64,000 nucleotides of DNA, taken from contig NZ_JABGCG010000001.1 in NCBI RefSeq assembly GCF_019799925.1, positions 496,001 through 560,000 on the forward strand, in the 5' to 3' direction. Shown one piece after another: positions 1 to 10,030 of this stretch. The stretch is from Blastococcus sp. CPCC 205250. GTDB taxonomy: Bacteria; Actinomycetota; Actinomycetes; Mycobacteriales; Geodermatophilaceae. Each line of letters begins with the position of its first letter. Position 1 is the first letter of the stretch. The notes below the pieces were generated by a model. The model made no database searches. It was not told where the DNA came from and saw only the letters and a list, made by a program, of their open reading frames with translations. A program made the position numbers and the translations under genes.

Positions 1-407
1 CGCCCGACCGCGCCCAGCGCGGGCAGGGAGATCAGCGCGACGCCGTGCACCGGGCTGGCCGTGCCGACCACCGGCCGGCGGGACACCTCCAGGGGCACGT
101 CGGTCAGGGTCACCGCGAGGTCCCAGTCCTCGGCGAGCAGCCGGGTGCGGGTCGCGGCGACGATCTCGTCGTCGTCGGCCGGCGGCTGCACCAGGCCGTC
201 CTCGACGGCCCGCACCTCCCAGCGGACCTCGGGGTGCTGGGCGGTCAGCTCGGCGGCCAGCTCCGGGGCGAGCCGGGTCGCCAGCTCGGTCGCCGCGCCG
301 GGTGCGGCGACGAGCCCGACCACGACGTCGGGCAGCGCGGCACCGCCTGCCGGCCGGTCCGGCGTCCGGCCGGCCGACACCTGCTCGTCCTCGCCGAGGG
401 CGCTCAC
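1..407 (-). CDS. Conserved actinobacterial hypothetical protein (5' part only)
   Basis: The frame reads leftward from a GTG at 407 and leaves the window at position 1, so only about 135 N-terminal residues are visible. It contains DWDLAVTLTD and RRPVVGTAS followed by GVALISLPALG, a pattern I associate with actinobacterial proteins of unknown function that continue into membrane segments. Its GTG overlaps the TGA of the upstream phosphatase gene (GTGA), so the two are translationally coupled. No catalytic motif is visible and no function is proposed. Confidence 0.6.
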   Translation of the reverse strand, partial: MSALGEDEQVSAGRTPDRPAGGAALPDVVVGLVAAPGAATELATRLAPELAAELTAQHPEVRWEVRAVEDGLVQPPADDDEIVAATRTRLLAEDWDLAVTLTDVPLEVSRRPVVGTASPVHGVALISLPALGAVG

Positions 408-1630
408 ACCCGCAGCCCGTCCTCGGCGCCGGTGCGCCACTCGACGAGCACGATGCTCGCGTCGTCCTGGAGCTGGCCGGCCTGGTGCTGCATCACGCTG
501 CCCATCAGCCGGCGCATCGTCTCCGGCGGCGCCTCGCCGGCCCGCTCCGCGCGGACGATGAGGTCGGCCAGCCGCTCCTCGCCGAAGAACTCCCCGGCCG
601 GGGAGCGCGCCTCGACCACGCCGTCGGTGTACAGGACCACCCGGTCGCCGGGCCGCAGCTGCGTCGCGCACAGCTCCGGCGGGCCCGCCTGCAGTCCCAG
701 CGGCCGGGCCGGCGGACAGGCCGGCGGGCGGATCAGCGCGCCGTCGCGGACGACGATCGGGGCGGGGTGCCCGCAGTTCACCCACTCCAGCCGGCCGCTG
801 TGCTTGTCCAGGCGGGCCAGCGCGGCGGTGGCGAACTGGCTGGCGGGGAACTGGTCGGCGATCACCGCGTCCATCGCCGCGGCGATGTCGGGCAGGTCCA
901 GTCCGGAGCGGCGACCGTGCCGGTAGGCCCCGACGGCGGCACTGGCGAGCAGGGCGGCGGACAGGCCGTGGCCGACGGCGTCGAGCACCATGAGGTCGAC
1001 GACGGGGTCGTTGGCGGCGTAGTCGAAGGTGTCGCCGCCGATGTCGTAGACCGGTTCCAGCGCCCCGGTGACGACGACGCGGTCGCTGGCGTAGGTGAGC
1101 GGCGGCAGCAGGCCCCACTGGATCTCCGCGGCCAGGCTCAGCGGCCGGCGCCGGCGGAGCCGGGCCAGGGCGTCGCTGTACGCGTCCCGGGTGACCGTCA
1201 GCTCGGCGACCAGGGACGCGAGGTCCCGCGCCTCCTGCTCGAGGGCGTCGTCGGGCTCGCCGTCCAGGACCAGTTCCAGGACGCCGAGCCGCTCCGCGCC
1301 GTCCAGCAGCGGCACCCACAGCCGCGTCCGGCCGTCGGGGGCGGGGGAGCGCACCGGCTCCACGCGGCGGAACGCCCGGCCTGCGGTGGAGCCGTCGATC
1401 GTGGTCTCGCGCCGCTCGGCGACGCCCTCGCCGGTCAGGGGGACCAGCGCGTGCTGGGCGTAGTCGGCGAGCCAGATCACGGTCTCGCGGGCACCCAGCA
1501 GCGCGGCGTGCTCGGCGACGACGGTGCCCAGCCGGGTGGCCGGGAGGTGGTGGGACGCCCGGAGCAGCGACCGGATGGGGTCGGCGTCGGAGACGGACGT
1601 CGGGGGGCTCACGATCGAGCAGCGTCGCAT
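404..1630 (-). CDS. SpoIIE/RsbU-type PP2C serine phosphatase with N-terminal GAF-like sensor
   Basis: The 408-residue protein has a GAF-like sensory region at about residues 20-160 and a PPM/SpoIIE phosphatase domain at about 185-400. Visible phosphatase motifs are YDIGGDTFDY (metal-binding Asp), LDAVGHGLSAALLAS, NCGHPAP, LYTDGVVEAR and DDASIVLVEW. Such enzymes dephosphorylate anti-sigma antagonists (RsbV/SpoIIAA type) in partner-switching stress circuits. The target here is not visible. The start is uncertain: ATG at 1630 or an in-frame GTG at 1612. It is translationally coupled to the gene at 1-407. Confidence 0.85.
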   Translation of the reverse strand: MRRCSIVSPPTSVSDADPIRSLLRASHHLPATRLGTVVAEHAALLGARETVIWLADYAQHALVPLTGEGVAERRETTIDGSTAGRAFRRVEPVRSPAPDGRTRLWVPLLDGAERLGVLELVLDGEPDDALEQEARDLASLVAELTVTRDAYSDALARLRRRRPLSLAAEIQWGLLPPLTYASDRVVVTGALEPVYDIGGDTFDYAANDPVVDLMVLDAVGHGLSAALLASAAVGAYRHGRRSGLDLPDIAAAMDAVIADQFPASQFATAALARLDKHSGRLEWVNCGHPAPIVVRDGALIRPPACPPARPLGLQAGPPELCATQLRPGDRVVLYTDGVVEARSPAGEFFGEERLADLIVRAERAGEAPPETMRRLMGSVMQHQAGQLQDDASIVLVEWRTGAEDGLRV

Positions 1631-1670
1631 CCCGCCCGCGGGCTCCGCGCGGGGCCCTGCCCCCGAGGGG

Positions 1671-2465
1671 TCAGCCCGGCTCGCGCAGCGGCAGCACGGC
1701 CGGACCGTGCGGGCCGGCCACGACCTGGGCGCGGGCTCCGTAGTACTCCTGCAGGGCCGCCGGGGTGAGGACGTCGGTCGGCACGCCCTCGGCCACCACC
1801 CGGCCGGCCGACAGCAGCGCCAGCCGGTCGGCGTACTGCCCGGCCAGCGTGAGGTCGTGCAGGGTGCTGAGCACCGTGATGCCGTCCTGCCGGCGCAGCG
1901 CGTCGACGAGGTCGAGCACCTGCTGGGCGTGGCCGAGGTCCAGGGCCGCGGTCGGCTCGTCCAGCAGCAGCACCCGCGGCTGCTGGGCCAGGGCCCGGGC
2001 GAGCACCGCCCGCTGCTGCTCCCCGCCCGACAGCGTGGTCAGCAGCCGGTCGGCCAGCCCGTCGAGCTCCAGCCGGCCCATCACGCCCGCGACCACCTCG
2101 CGGTCCACCGCCCGGGGAGCGGCCAGCAGCGCCCGGTGCGGCGTGCGGCCGAGGGCCACGTAGTCGCGGGTGGTCAGCCCCTCGGGCAGCACCGGCTGCT
2201 GCGGTGCGTAGGCGACCTGCCGGGCCCGCGCGCGCACCCCGGCCCCGCTGAGGGGGGCGCCGTCGAGGCGGACCTGCCCGTCGTGCGGGTGCGCGCCGAG
2301 CACCGAGCGCAGCAGCGTGGACTTGCCCGACCCGTTGGGGCCGATCACCGCGAGCCAGCCGCCGGGTTCGACGGTGAGCCGCACGTCGTGCAGCACCGTC
2401 GTCCGCCCGTGCGCGGCACCGAGCCCGACGACCTCCAGCCGGGCGCCGCCGCCGGGGCCGGTCAC
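1671..2465 (-). CDS. btuD: ABC transporter ATPase, vitamin B12/iron-chelate uptake type
   Basis: This 264-residue ATPase has Walker A GPNGSGKST, the Q-loop region YAPQQPVLPE, signature LSGGEQQR, and Walker B LLLDEPTAALDLGH followed by the H-loop STLHD. It energises import by the adjacent FecCD-type permease. The GTG at 2465 overlaps the permease stop (GTGA). Longer in-frame starts to 2831 lie inside the permease and are ignored. Assignment to B12 rather than siderophore uptake rests on the cobalamin riboswitch upstream of the operon. Confidence 0.88.
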   Translation of the reverse strand: MTGPGGGARLEVVGLGAAHGRTTVLHDVRLTVEPGGWLAVIGPNGSGKSTLLRSVLGAHPHDGQVRLDGAPLSGAGVRARARQVAYAPQQPVLPEGLTTRDYVALGRTPHRALLAAPRAVDREVVAGVMGRLELDGLADRLLTTLSGGEQQRAVLARALAQQPRVLLLDEPTAALDLGHAQQVLDLVDALRRQDGITVLSTLHDLTLAGQYADRLALLSAGRVVAEGVPTDVLTPAALQEYYGARAQVVAGPHGPAVLPLREPG

Positions 2466-3553
2466 CGCCGCCGTCCGCGCGCCCAGAGCAGCCCGGCGAA
2501 GAACGGTGCGCCGATGGCGGCGGTGACCACGCCGAGCGGCAGCTCGGCGGGGGCCAGGACCACGCGGGCGACCAGGTCGGCGAGCACGAGGAACGCCCCG
2601 CCGCCGAGCAGGCACACCGGCAGCAGCCGCACGTGGGAGCCGCCGACCAGGCGCCGCACGACGTGCGGCACCACCAGGCCGACGAAGCCGATGAGCCCGC
2701 TGACCGCGACGGCCGACGCGGTGGCCAGGGACGCCGCCGCGATGACGAGCAGGCGCACGCGCGCCGGGTGGACGCCCAGCGACCGCGCCTCGTCGTCGCC
2801 GACCGCCAGCACGTCCAGGGGCCGGGCGCACAGCAGCAGGACGGCCGAGGCCACCGCCAGGTAGGGCAGGACCAGCACGACGTCGGACCAGCGTGCGCCG
2901 CCGAGCTGCCCCAGCAGCCAGCCGTAGACCTGCTGGAGGTCCTCGGCGTTCTGCTGCTGCACCAGCGTCTGCGCCGCAGCGAGGAAGGCGGCGACGGCGA
3001 CGCCGGCCAGCAGCAGCAGGGCGTCGCCGGACCCGCCCGCGGCGGCGCCCAGGGCGAGGGCGGCGCCCACCCCGACCAGCGCGCCGGCGAACGCCGCCAG
3101 CGGGATGACGCCGATCCCGCCGACGGTGACGCCGGGGGCGTAGGCGATCACCAGCGTGGCGCCCAGCCCGGCACCCGCGGCGGCGCCCAGCAGGTAGGGG
3201 TCGGCCAGGGGGTTGCGGAACACGCCCTGGTAGGCGCCGCCGGCCATCGCCAGCCCCGCGCCGACCAGGGCGGCCAGCACCACCCGCGGCAGCCGCAGCT
3301 GCAGCAGGACGGCGGCCTCGGTGCCGGTCAGCCCCCCGGGGACGTCGACGCCCAGGGGCGACAGCGCGCCGTCCAGCAGCGTGGCCACGACCGCGCCGGG
3401 CGGCAGGGGCAGCGCGCCCACCCAGATCCCGGCCAGGGCGGCGACGGCGAGGGCCGCCACCGCCGCGGCGACGACGAAAGGCGTGCTCCGGCGCCTCCGG
3501 CCGGAGGCGGCACCGGTCGCCGCGTCCGGGGTGCCGTGCGCCGTCGTCGTCAT
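2462..3553 (-). CDS. btuC: FecCD/BtuC-family ABC transporter permease
   Basis: A 363-residue polytopic membrane protein of the FecCD family, with about 9-10 hydrophobic segments. Family-typical stretches include [50 protein letters not shown] and [19 protein letters not shown]. It forms the transmembrane channel of the importer with the ATPase encoded immediately downstream. The ATG at 3553 lies 10 bases after the binding-protein stop, so the three genes form one operon. The preceding riboswitch indicates a corrinoid substrate. Confidence 0.9.
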   Translation of the reverse strand: MTTTAHGTPDAATGAASGRRRRSTPFVVAAAVAALAVAALAGIWVGALPLPPGAVVATLLDGALSPLGVDVPGGLTGTEAAVLLQLRLPRVVLAALVGAGLAMAGGAYQGVFRNPLADPYLLGAAAGAGLGATLVIAYAPGVTVGGIGVIPLAAFAGALVGVGAALALGAAAGGSGDALLLLAGVAVAAFLAAAQTLVQQQNAEDLQQVYGWLLGQLGGARWSDVVLVLPYLAVASAVLLLCARPLDVLAVGDDEARSLGVHPARVRLLVIAAASLATASAVAVSGLIGFVGLVVPHVVRRLVGGSHVRLLPVCLLGGGAFLVLADLVARVVLAPAELPLGVVTAAIGAPFFAGLLWARGRRR

Positions 3554-3563
3554 GCCGGTCCGG

Positions 3564-4511
3564 TCAGCCGTTCAGCGCCGTGGCGACCGACTCGGCGAAC
3601 TCCGCGATGCGGGGTCCCCAGCGGGAGGCGACGTCGTCGGAGGCCTCCACGACCCGGCCCTGCTGCACCGCGGGCACCGTGTCGAAGGCCGGCCGCGCGG
3701 CGACGGTGGCGGCGGACTCGGCGCAGCAGACCGTGTCGGCCAGCACGATGAGGTCGGGCGCCTGGCCGACGACGTACTCGGCCGACAGCTGCGGGTACCC
3801 GTCGTTGGCGCCGGACGCGCCGTCGGCGACGTTCTCCAGCCCGAACAGGCCGTAGACGCTGCCGATCAGCGTGGAGCTGTCGGCGCTGTAGTAGCTGGGG
3901 TCGAGCTCGTGGTAGACCCGCAGACCCTGCGCGGAGTCGCCCACCGAGGCGACCGCGGCGTCGATGCGCTCCTGCACGTCCTCCTGGACGTCGACGGCGC
4001 CCTCGGAGTGGCCGGTGGCCTCGCCGAGCACGCGCATCTGCTCGAAGCTGCCGGAGAGGTCGTCGACCGCGGGCAGCAGCAGCACCGGCACGTCGAGGGT
4101 CTCCAGCGCGTCGGCGATCCCGCTGATGTCGTCGCTGAGTACGACCAGGTCGGGCGCGTAGCCCACGATCGCCTCGGCGTTGGGCGTGTAGGCCGACAGG
4201 TCGGTCGTCGGGGCCTCGGCCGGGAAGTCCGAGGTGCTGTCGACGGCGACCACCTGGTCGCCGGCGCCGATGGCGAAGAGCATCTCGGTGGCGGTGGCCG
4301 ACAGCGACACGATCGCCTCGGGACGCTCGTCGAGGGTGACCTCGCCGGCGTCGCTGGACACGGTCACCGGGAAGGCGTTCCCCGCGGACGCCGGGGCGCC
4401 GTCTCCGGCGGAGGAGGACGGGTCGGAGCCGCACGCGGCGAGGACCAGCAGCGCCGGCAGCAGCAGCGCCGGGAGCGGGCGCCGGGAGGAGGGGGAGGGG
4501 GAGCGGGGCAA
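3564..4511 (-). CDS. btuF: Corrinoid-binding lipoprotein of the ABC importer
   Basis: A periplasmic-binding-protein-type lipoprotein of about 315 residues. The signal peptide ends in a lipobox (LLVLAACGS), followed by a BtuF/FecB fold with [20 protein letters not shown] and [11 protein letters not shown] choose the TTG at 4511 because GGAGG lies 6 bases before it. The open frame continues upstream to 4775 but crosses the riboswitch. It would capture cobalamin outside the membrane and deliver it to the FecCD permease. It is first in the operon, directly behind the riboswitch. Confidence 0.85.
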   Translation of the reverse strand: MPRSPSPSSRRPLPALLLPALLVLAACGSDPSSSAGDGAPASAGNAFPVTVSSDAGEVTLDERPEAIVSLSATATEMLFAIGAGDQVVAVDSTSDFPAEAPTTDLSAYTPNAEAIVGYAPDLVVLSDDISGIADALETLDVPVLLLPAVDDLSGSFEQMRVLGEATGHSEGAVDVQEDVQERIDAAVASVGDSAQGLRVYHELDPSYYSADSSTLIGSVYGLFGLENVADGASGANDGYPQLSAEYVVGQAPDLIVLADTVCCAESAATVAARPAFDTVPAVQQGRVVEASDDVASRWGPRIAEFAESVATALNG

Positions 4512-4595
4512 GGAGGGCCTCCTGCGGCGGGCAGGTGCCGCCCACGGGGCGACCCGCGCCCGGTGCGCGACCCCTGCCTCGGGGGTCGGGACACG

Positions 4596-4740
4596 ACGCA
4601 GGGTAGGCGATCTGGCTCGGGCTCCACACAGGTGGCCCTCACAGTTGCGGGACAGCGCCGGGATCTCACCGGACTTCGCTGCCGGAGCGTCGCCGGCACC
4701 GAGGCCGGCGGAGGGCGACGGTACCAGCGCCACGGCCGGC
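4596..4740 (-). promoter_or_regulatory. Cobalamin (AdoCbl-type) riboswitch
   Basis: Read on the minus strand, this leader contains a GGTACCG start, the conserved core GCGCTGTCCCGCAACTGTGA, and a B12-box-like element GAGCCCGAGCCAGATCGCC. These come in the order and spacing of cobalamin riboswitches. It lies about 85 bases upstream of the TTG of the binding-protein gene, so cobalamin would repress the importer. The exact ends are estimates; a covariance-model search would fix them. Confidence 0.88.
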
Positions 4741-4787
4741 GGGCCGGGCGCCGGCGGGCGCCCGGCCGGGGCCACCGGCCCGGCAGG

Positions 4788-5951
4788 TCAGCCGAGGACG
4801 GAGCCGTAGACCGCCACGGTCTGCTGCGCGACCGCCGGCCAGCCGAACTCCGACAGCACGCGCTCGCGGCCGGCGGCGCCCATGGCGGCCGCGCGCGCCG
4901 GGTCGGCCAGGAGCTCGGCGACGCCCGCGGCCAGGCCGGCCTCGAACGCCCCGGCGTCGGCCGGGTCGTAGGGCACCAGCAGCCCGGTCCGGTCGTGGTC
5001 GACGACCTCGGGGATGCCGCCCACCGCGCTGGCCACGACCGCCGTGCCGCAGGCGGCGGCCTCCAGGTTCACGATGCCCAGCGGCTCGTAGACCGACGGG
5101 CAGACGAACACGGTGGCACCGGTGATCAGCGGCACCAGCTGCTCGCGGGGCAGCATCGCCTCGATCCAGACGACGCCGCTGCGGCGGGCCTGCAGGGCGG
5201 CGACCGCCTCCGCGACCTGCTGCCGCTCGGCGGGGGTGTCGGCGGCGCCGGCGCAGAGCACCAGGCCGGCCTCGGGGGGCAGCTGGTCGGCCGCGGCCAG
5301 GAGGTGGACCAGGCCCTTCTGCCGGGTGATCCGCCCGACGAAGAGCGCGTAGGGCCGGTCGGGGTCCACGCCCAGCGAGCGGACGACGTCCGGGGCCGGG
5401 GTCGGCCGGTAGACCTCGGCGTCGACGCCGTTGTGCACGACCTGCACCCGCGCGGGGTCCAGCTCGGGGTAGACGGCGAGGACGTCGTCGCGCATGCCGG
5501 CACTGACCGCGACCACCGCGTCGGCGGAGAGGTAGGCGGTCCGCTCGACCCACGAGGACAGCCGGTAGCCGCCGCCCAGCTGCTCGGCCTTCCACGGCCG
5601 GCGCGGCTCCAGCGAGTGCGCGGTCACCACGTGCGGCATCCCGTGCACGAGCTGGGCGAGCAGCCCGGCGCCGTTGGCGTACCAGGTGTGGGTGTGCACG
5701 AGGTCGACGCCGGCCAGCGCCGCGGCGATCTCCACGTCGGTGCCCAGGGCCTGCAGGGCGCCGTTGGCACCGGCCAGGCCCGCGGGGACGGCGTGGGCGG
5801 CCGCGTCGGCGCGGTCGGCGCCGAAGCAGTGGACGTCGATCTCGGGCCCCGCCGGCAGCGAGTGCAGCGCCGCGACGAGGTGCTGGACGTGCACCCCGGC
5901 CCCGCCGTAGACGTCCGGTGGCCACTCCCTGGTCACGATGCCGATGCGCAC
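4788..5951 (-). CDS. glgA: GT4 glycogen synthase / maltose-1-phosphate synthase
   Basis: A 387-residue GT-B glycosyltransferase. The N-terminal acceptor domain begins [21 protein letters not shown], with the glycine-rich loop typical of actinobacterial GlgA/GlgM. The C-terminal domain carries [15 protein letters not shown] and the nucleotide-binding [20 protein letters not shown]. Family knowledge: actinobacterial members make alpha-1,4-glucan or maltose-1-phosphate from ADP-glucose. It is transcribed away from glgC, which supplies ADP-glucose, with 72 bases between the two starts, so shared control is likely. Confidence 0.88.
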   Translation of the reverse strand: MRIGIVTREWPPDVYGGAGVHVQHLVAALHSLPAGPEIDVHCFGADRADAAAHAVPAGLAGANGALQALGTDVEIAAALAGVDLVHTHTWYANGAGLLAQLVHGMPHVVTAHSLEPRRPWKAEQLGGGYRLSSWVERTAYLSADAVVAVSAGMRDDVLAVYPELDPARVQVVHNGVDAEVYRPTPAPDVVRSLGVDPDRPYALFVGRITRQKGLVHLLAAADQLPPEAGLVLCAGAADTPAERQQVAEAVAALQARRSGVVWIEAMLPREQLVPLITGATVFVCPSVYEPLGIVNLEAAACGTAVVASAVGGIPEVVDHDRTGLLVPYDPADAGAFEAGLAAGVAELLADPARAAAMGAAGRERVLSEFGWPAVAQQTVAVYGSVLG

Positions 5952-6023
5952 GCGGTCACCCTAGGGGGCGGTACGTACGGGTACCGGCGGTTCATCGGCC
6001 CGCGTACCGGTTACGTTGCCCCC

Positions 6024-7244
6024 ATGCGTGGCGGTCCTCGAGTCCTCGGCATCGTCCTGGCCGGCGGTGAGGGCAAGCGCCTGGCACCCCTCACCCAGGA
6101 CCGCGCGAAGCCGGCGGTGCCCTTCGGGGGCAACTACCGGCTCATCGACTTCGTGCTCTCCAACCTCGTCAACGGCGAGATCCGGCAGATCGCCGTCCTG
6201 ACCCAGTACAAGAGCCACAGCCTCGACCGGCACATCACCACCACGTGGCGGATGTCCCAGCTGCTGGGCAACTACGTCACCCCGGTGCCGGCGCAGCAGC
6301 GGCTCGGCCCGCGCTGGTACATGGGCAGCGCCGACGCGATCTTCCAGAGCCTCAACCTCATCTACGACGCCCGGCCCGACGTCGTCGTCGTCTTCGGCGC
6401 CGACCACGTGTACCGGATGGACCCGGCGCAGATGGTCGACCAGCACCTGCAGACCGGCGCGGGGGTCACGATCGCCGGCCTCCGGGTGCCGCGCAGCGAG
6501 GCGGGCGGCTTCGGGATCATCGACGCCGCCGCCGACGGCCGGGTGCGGCAGTTCCTGGAGAAGCCCGCGGACCCGCCCGGCCTGCCCGACTCCCCGGAGG
6601 AGAGCTTCGCCTCGATGGGGAACTACGTGTTCTCCACCGACAAGCTGCTCGAGGCCCTGCGCGCCGACGCCGAGGACCCGCACTCGGTGCACGACATGGG
6701 CGGCTCGATCATGCCGATGCTCGCCGAGGCCGGGGACGCGTGGGTGTACGACTTCTCCACCAACGTCGTCCCGGGCGCGACCGAGCGCGACCACGGCTAC
6801 TGGCGCGACGTCGGGACCATCGACAGCTACTTCGACGCCCACATGGACCTGGTGTCGGTGACGCCGGTGTTCAACCTCTACAACGACCGCTGGCCGATCC
6901 TCACCCTCCCGCCGCAGCTGCCGCCGGCGAAGTTCGTCCTCGGCGGCCGCGCGGAGGAGTCGATGGTCAGCGCGGGGGCGATCATCGGCGGCGGCTCGGT
7001 GCACCACTCCGTCGTCTCGCCCGGCGTGCGGATCGACCGCGGCGCCCGGGTCGAGGACAGCGTGCTCATGGACGGCGTGCAGATCGGCGAGGGCGCCTAC
7101 GTGCGCCGGGCGATCCTGGACAAGAACGTCGTCGTACCGCCGTGGGCGCGGATCGGGGTGGAGCTCGACGCCGACCGGCAGCGCTACGACGTCAGTGCCG
7201 GCGGCGTGACGGTCCTGGGCAAGGGCGCCCGGGCGATCGTCTGA
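6024..7244 (+). CDS. glgC: Glucose-1-phosphate adenylyltransferase
   Basis: A 406-residue ADP-glucose pyrophosphorylase of normal length. The nucleotidyltransferase motif [20 protein letters not shown] is at the N-terminus, with [11 protein letters not shown] in the middle and a C-terminal left-handed beta-helix ([20 protein letters not shown]). It converts glucose-1-phosphate and ATP to ADP-glucose for glycogen synthesis. The start is the ATG at 6024, which gives the canonical N-terminus; the frame is open far upstream, but that part is a shadow of other genes. Divergent from the GT4 synthase. Confidence 0.95.
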   Translation: MRGGPRVLGIVLAGGEGKRLAPLTQDRAKPAVPFGGNYRLIDFVLSNLVNGEIRQIAVLTQYKSHSLDRHITTTWRMSQLLGNYVTPVPAQQRLGPRWYMGSADAIFQSLNLIYDARPDVVVVFGADHVYRMDPAQMVDQHLQTGAGVTIAGLRVPRSEAGGFGIIDAAADGRVRQFLEKPADPPGLPDSPEESFASMGNYVFSTDKLLEALRADAEDPHSVHDMGGSIMPMLAEAGDAWVYDFSTNVVPGATERDHGYWRDVGTIDSYFDAHMDLVSVTPVFNLYNDRWPILTLPPQLPPAKFVLGGRAEESMVSAGAIIGGGSVHHSVVSPGVRIDRGARVEDSVLMDGVQIGEGAYVRRAILDKNVVVPPWARIGVELDADRQRYDVSAGGVTVLGKGARAIV

Positions 7245-7267
7245 GGGACGACCGACCGGGAGGCGCG

Positions 7268-7768
7268 GTGTCCCAGCCGCTGATCGTGACGCTGCTCCTC
7301 GAGGAGGAGGCGCAGCGGCGGTTCGACCGGCTCCGGGAGGCGCACTTCCCGCCGGAGCGCAACCACCTCGCCGCCCACGTGACGCTGTTCCACGCGCTGC
7401 CCGGCGAGCACCTCGCGACGGTGGACGCCGACCTCGCCGCGGCCGCGGCCCGTCCGGCGTTCGACGTCGAGGTGACCGGCGTGCGCTCCCTCGGCCGCGG
7501 GGTCGCCTACACGCTGGCCTCGGCCGACCTGGCGCAGCTGCGGGCCGGGCTGGCCGCGGCGTGGGCACCCTGGCTGACGCCGCAGGACCGGCAGCGGCAC
7601 GCCCCGCACGTCACGGTGCAGAACAAGGTCGACCCCGCCGTCGCGCGCGAGCTGCACGCCTCGCTCGCGGCGGCGTTCGAGCCGGGGTCCGTGCCGGCCC
7701 GCGGGCTCGGGCTGTGGCGCTACCTCGGCGGCCCGTGGGAGCCCGTCGCCGAGCACCCGTTCGGCTGA
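7268..7768 (+). CDS. 2'-5' RNA ligase / 2H phosphoesterase family protein
   Basis: The 166-residue protein has the two HxTx-type motifs of the 2H phosphoesterase superfamily: HVTLFH at about residue 38 and HVTVQNK at about residue 117. Family members act on 2',5'- or cyclic phosphodiester bonds in RNA or nucleotides; the substrate here is unknown. The start is GTG at 7268, 23 bases after glgC and behind a GGGAGG-like sequence, so it may be co-transcribed with glgC. It ends back-to-back with the minus-strand methyltransferase gene. Confidence 0.82.
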   Translation: MSQPLIVTLLLEEEAQRRFDRLREAHFPPERNHLAAHVTLFHALPGEHLATVDADLAAAAARPAFDVEVTGVRSLGRGVAYTLASADLAQLRAGLAAAWAPWLTPQDRQRHAPHVTVQNKVDPAVARELHASLAAAFEPGSVPARGLGLWRYLGGPWEPVAEHPFG

Positions 7769-7769
7769 C

Positions 7770-8450
7770 TCAGCGGGCGGTGCTGGCGACCAGCAGACCC
7801 GCACCGATGGGCAGGACGGCGGAGGTGAGCCGCTCGTCCTCGCGCACCCGGCGCGCGACCTCCCGCCAGGCCACCGTCTCCGGGTCGCGGGCCGCCCGGT
7901 CGGCCACCCGGCCGCCCTCGAGCAGGCCGTGGCACACCAGCAGGCCGCCGGGGCGCAGCAGCTCGACCAGGCCCGACAGCTCGGCGGCGTACTCCGCCGG
8001 CGAGGTCGCGCAGGCCACGAGGTCGTAGGCGCCGGGGGACAGGCGGGGCAGCACCTCGCCCGGGGTGCCGAAGATCATCCGCGTGCGGCCCGGCGGGTGC
8101 CCCGCGTCGCCGAAGGCCCGCCGCGCCGCGCGCTGCTGCTCGGCGTCGGAGTCCAGGCAGGTGAGGACCCCGTCGCGGCGCATGCCCCGCAGCAGCCAGA
8201 GCCCACCGACCCCGCCGTTGCTGCCGACGGAGACGACCGCGCGGGCGCCGGCCCCGGCGGCCAGGACGGCCAGCGTCGAGCCGACGGCGGGGGAGACCGG
8301 AGGTGGCCCGTCGAGCCCGGCGGCCCGCGTGCGCGCGGCGGTCAGGGCGGGCGTCTCGGCGGCGAACCGGTCGGCGTAGGCGCGGCCCACGTCGCCGCCG
8401 TCGGGGTCGCCCCGCTCGCCGCCGACCGGCGGCCCTCCCCGGGCGCTCAT
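7770..8450 (-). CDS. O-methyltransferase-like SAM-binding protein
   Basis: The 226-residue protein has a Rossmann methyltransferase core. AVVSVGSNGGVGGLWLLRGM stands in the position of motif I, LTCLDSD is the acidic loop, and YDLVACATSP and LLRPGGLLVCHGLLEGG form later strands. The layout resembles class I O-methyltransferases next to sigE in actinobacteria. Substrate unknown. The ATG at 8450 is used; longer open frame upstream runs into the sigE promoter region. Divergent from sigE with about 200 bases between starts. Confidence 0.8.
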   Translation of the reverse strand: MSARGGPPVGGERGDPDGGDVGRAYADRFAAETPALTAARTRAAGLDGPPPVSPAVGSTLAVLAAGAGARAVVSVGSNGGVGGLWLLRGMRRDGVLTCLDSDAEQQRAARRAFGDAGHPPGRTRMIFGTPGEVLPRLSPGAYDLVACATSPAEYAAELSGLVELLRPGGLLVCHGLLEGGRVADRAARDPETVAWREVARRVREDERLTSAVLPIGAGLLVASTAR

Positions 8451-8520
8451 CACCGGGCGAGGGTAGTGGCGTCGCGCGCCGCGGGCGCGGGCGGCGCGAG
8501 CTGTGAACTGCCTGTGAACG

Positions 8521-8547
8521 GGAACACCGGTCCTGATGCGGTCCGTT
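8521..8547 (+). promoter_or_regulatory. Putative ECF sigma (SigE-type) promoter
   Basis: GGAAC at 8521-8525 and CGTT at 8544-8547 are separated by 18 bases, resembling the -35/-10 pair of ECF sigma promoters. It lies about 100 bases before the preferred GTG start of the ECF sigma gene and would make that gene autoregulated. If real, transcription starts downstream of the alternative ATG at 8536, which supports the 8650 start. Seen by eye only. Confidence 0.5.
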
Positions 8548-8649
8548 GGACCTGTCGTGCGCCGCTCGCGAACCGCCAGCCCACCCGTCGGGGCAGGACC
8601 CGCCGCGCCCGCGCCCGCCTCCGGGCCCGCGGTCTGCGATCCTGGTGAC

Positions 8650-9249
8650 GTGTCCGAGGTCCCCGCCGCCGTCCCCGAGGAGCAGCCCGCCGAGCCGGCT
8701 GCGGCCCCGGTGTGGGTGGCGCCCACCTGGGAGCAGGTCGTGCGCGACCACTCCGCTCGCGTGTACCGGCTGGCCTACCGGCTGTCGGGCAACGCGCAGG
8801 ACGCCGAGGACCTCACCCAGGAGACCTTCGTCCGGGTGTTCCGGTCGCTGGCCGACTTCTCGCCCGGCACCTTCGAGGGCTGGCTGCACCGCATCACGAC
8901 CAACCTGTTCCTCGACATGGTCCGGCGCCGGCAGCGGATCCGCTTCGACGCGCTCCCGGACGACACCGAGCGGCTGCCCGGCACCGCCCCCGGCCCGGAG
9001 CAGGTCTACGCCGACACCCACCTCGACCCGCAGGTGCAGGCCGCGCTCGACGCGCTGGCGCCGGAGTTCCGCGTCGCCGTCGTCCTCTGCGACATCGAGG
9101 GCCTGACCTACGAGGAGATCGCGGCCACCCTCGGCATCAAGCTCGGCACCGTGCGCAGCCGCATCCACCGCGGGCGCGTGCAGCTGCGGCAGGCCCTGGC
9201 CCACCTCGCCCCGCGCCGTCCGGCGCCGGTGGAGGGGGGCGGGGCATGA
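8650..9249 (+). CDS. sigE: ECF RNA polymerase sigma factor SigE
   Basis: An ECF sigma factor of 199 residues from the GTG at 8650. Region 2 contains [20 protein letters not shown], and region 4 contains [20 protein letters not shown] with its helix-turn-helix. In mycobacteria and relatives, SigE directs the envelope-stress response. Its gene overlaps the downstream zinc-finger anti-sigma gene (ATGA), followed by htrA and tatB, the conserved actinobacterial order. An in-frame ATG at 8536 would add 38 low-complexity residues but lies upstream of the putative -10 element. Confidence 0.92.
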   Translation: MSEVPAAVPEEQPAEPAAAPVWVAPTWEQVVRDHSARVYRLAYRLSGNAQDAEDLTQETFVRVFRSLADFSPGTFEGWLHRITTNLFLDMVRRRQRIRFDALPDDTERLPGTAPGPEQVYADTHLDPQVQAALDALAPEFRVAVVLCDIEGLTYEEIAATLGIKLGTVRSRIHRGRVQLRQALAHLAPRRPAPVEGGGA

Positions 9250-9839
9250 GCCTGCCGGAGAGCCACCTCGCCCAGGAGGCGATCGCCGCGCTGGTCGACG
9301 GCGAGCTCGCCAGCGGCCCCGCCGCCCGGGCCGCCCGGCACCTGACCGGCTGCGCGTCGTGCCGGATGGCCGTGCAGGCCCAGCGCGAGGCCAAGGAGGC
9401 GCTGCACCGGGCGACCGACGTCGCGGTCCCCGGCGACCTGCTCAGCCGGCTGCGGGAGATCCCCTTCACCACCGACGTGCCCGGCGCCGGAGGCCCCGGC
9501 GCGCTGAGCGTCGGCGCCGGCCAGCTGACCCTGCGCGACGACACCGGCTCCTGGTCGGTCCCGCTGGACCCGCACCCGGCGGCGACCGCGCGTCCTGGTC
9601 AGGCCCGGTGGCTGCGCCGCGGCGTGGCCGGTGCGCTCACCGGCCTGGGCATCGGCGTCACGGCGCTGGCCCTGAGCCTGCCCGGTCCCGACGACGCGGC
9701 CGAGCGGCCCGCGGCACCCGTCGCGGACTCCCGCGTACCCGGTGAGCGCAGCGAGGTCGTGCCCCCGGTGGTGCGCACGCTGACCGGGGGGTCGCAGACC
9801 GCCGTCGTGTCCGCGGGCACCCGCGGCGGGACCCCCTGA
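9246..9839 (+). CDS. rseA: Zinc-finger anti-sigma factor (RseA-like)
   Basis: The 197-residue protein has an N-terminal anti-sigma zinc finger ([10 protein letters not shown], an HxxxCxxC site) and a hydrophobic segment at about residues 120-140 ([17 protein letters not shown]), then a short polar tail. It would hold SigE inactive at the membrane until stress. Its ATG overlaps the sigE stop. The membrane segment suggests direct sensing of envelope damage. Gene order and domains match the sigE-rseA-htrA unit of actinobacteria. Confidence 0.87.
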   Translation: MSLPESHLAQEAIAALVDGELASGPAARAARHLTGCASCRMAVQAQREAKEALHRATDVAVPGDLLSRLREIPFTTDVPGAGGPGALSVGAGQLTLRDDTGSWSVPLDPHPAATARPGQARWLRRGVAGALTGLGIGVTALALSLPGPDDAAERPAAPVADSRVPGERSEVVPPVVRTLTGGSQTAVVSAGTRGGTP

Positions 9840-10030
9840 CCGCCCGGCACCCGGGGGAGGACCCGCTGCCCGACACCCCGCCGTCCCCTGAGGGCGACGG
9901 CCGCTCCGTTCCCGACCGTCCCGCCCCTGACGGCGCCGGCGGCTCCGGCACCGACGGCTCGGCCGACCAGCTCTTCGCGCGCCCGGCCGGCAGCGCCGGC
10001 GGCTTCGATCCGCCCGCGACCCGGCCGCGG

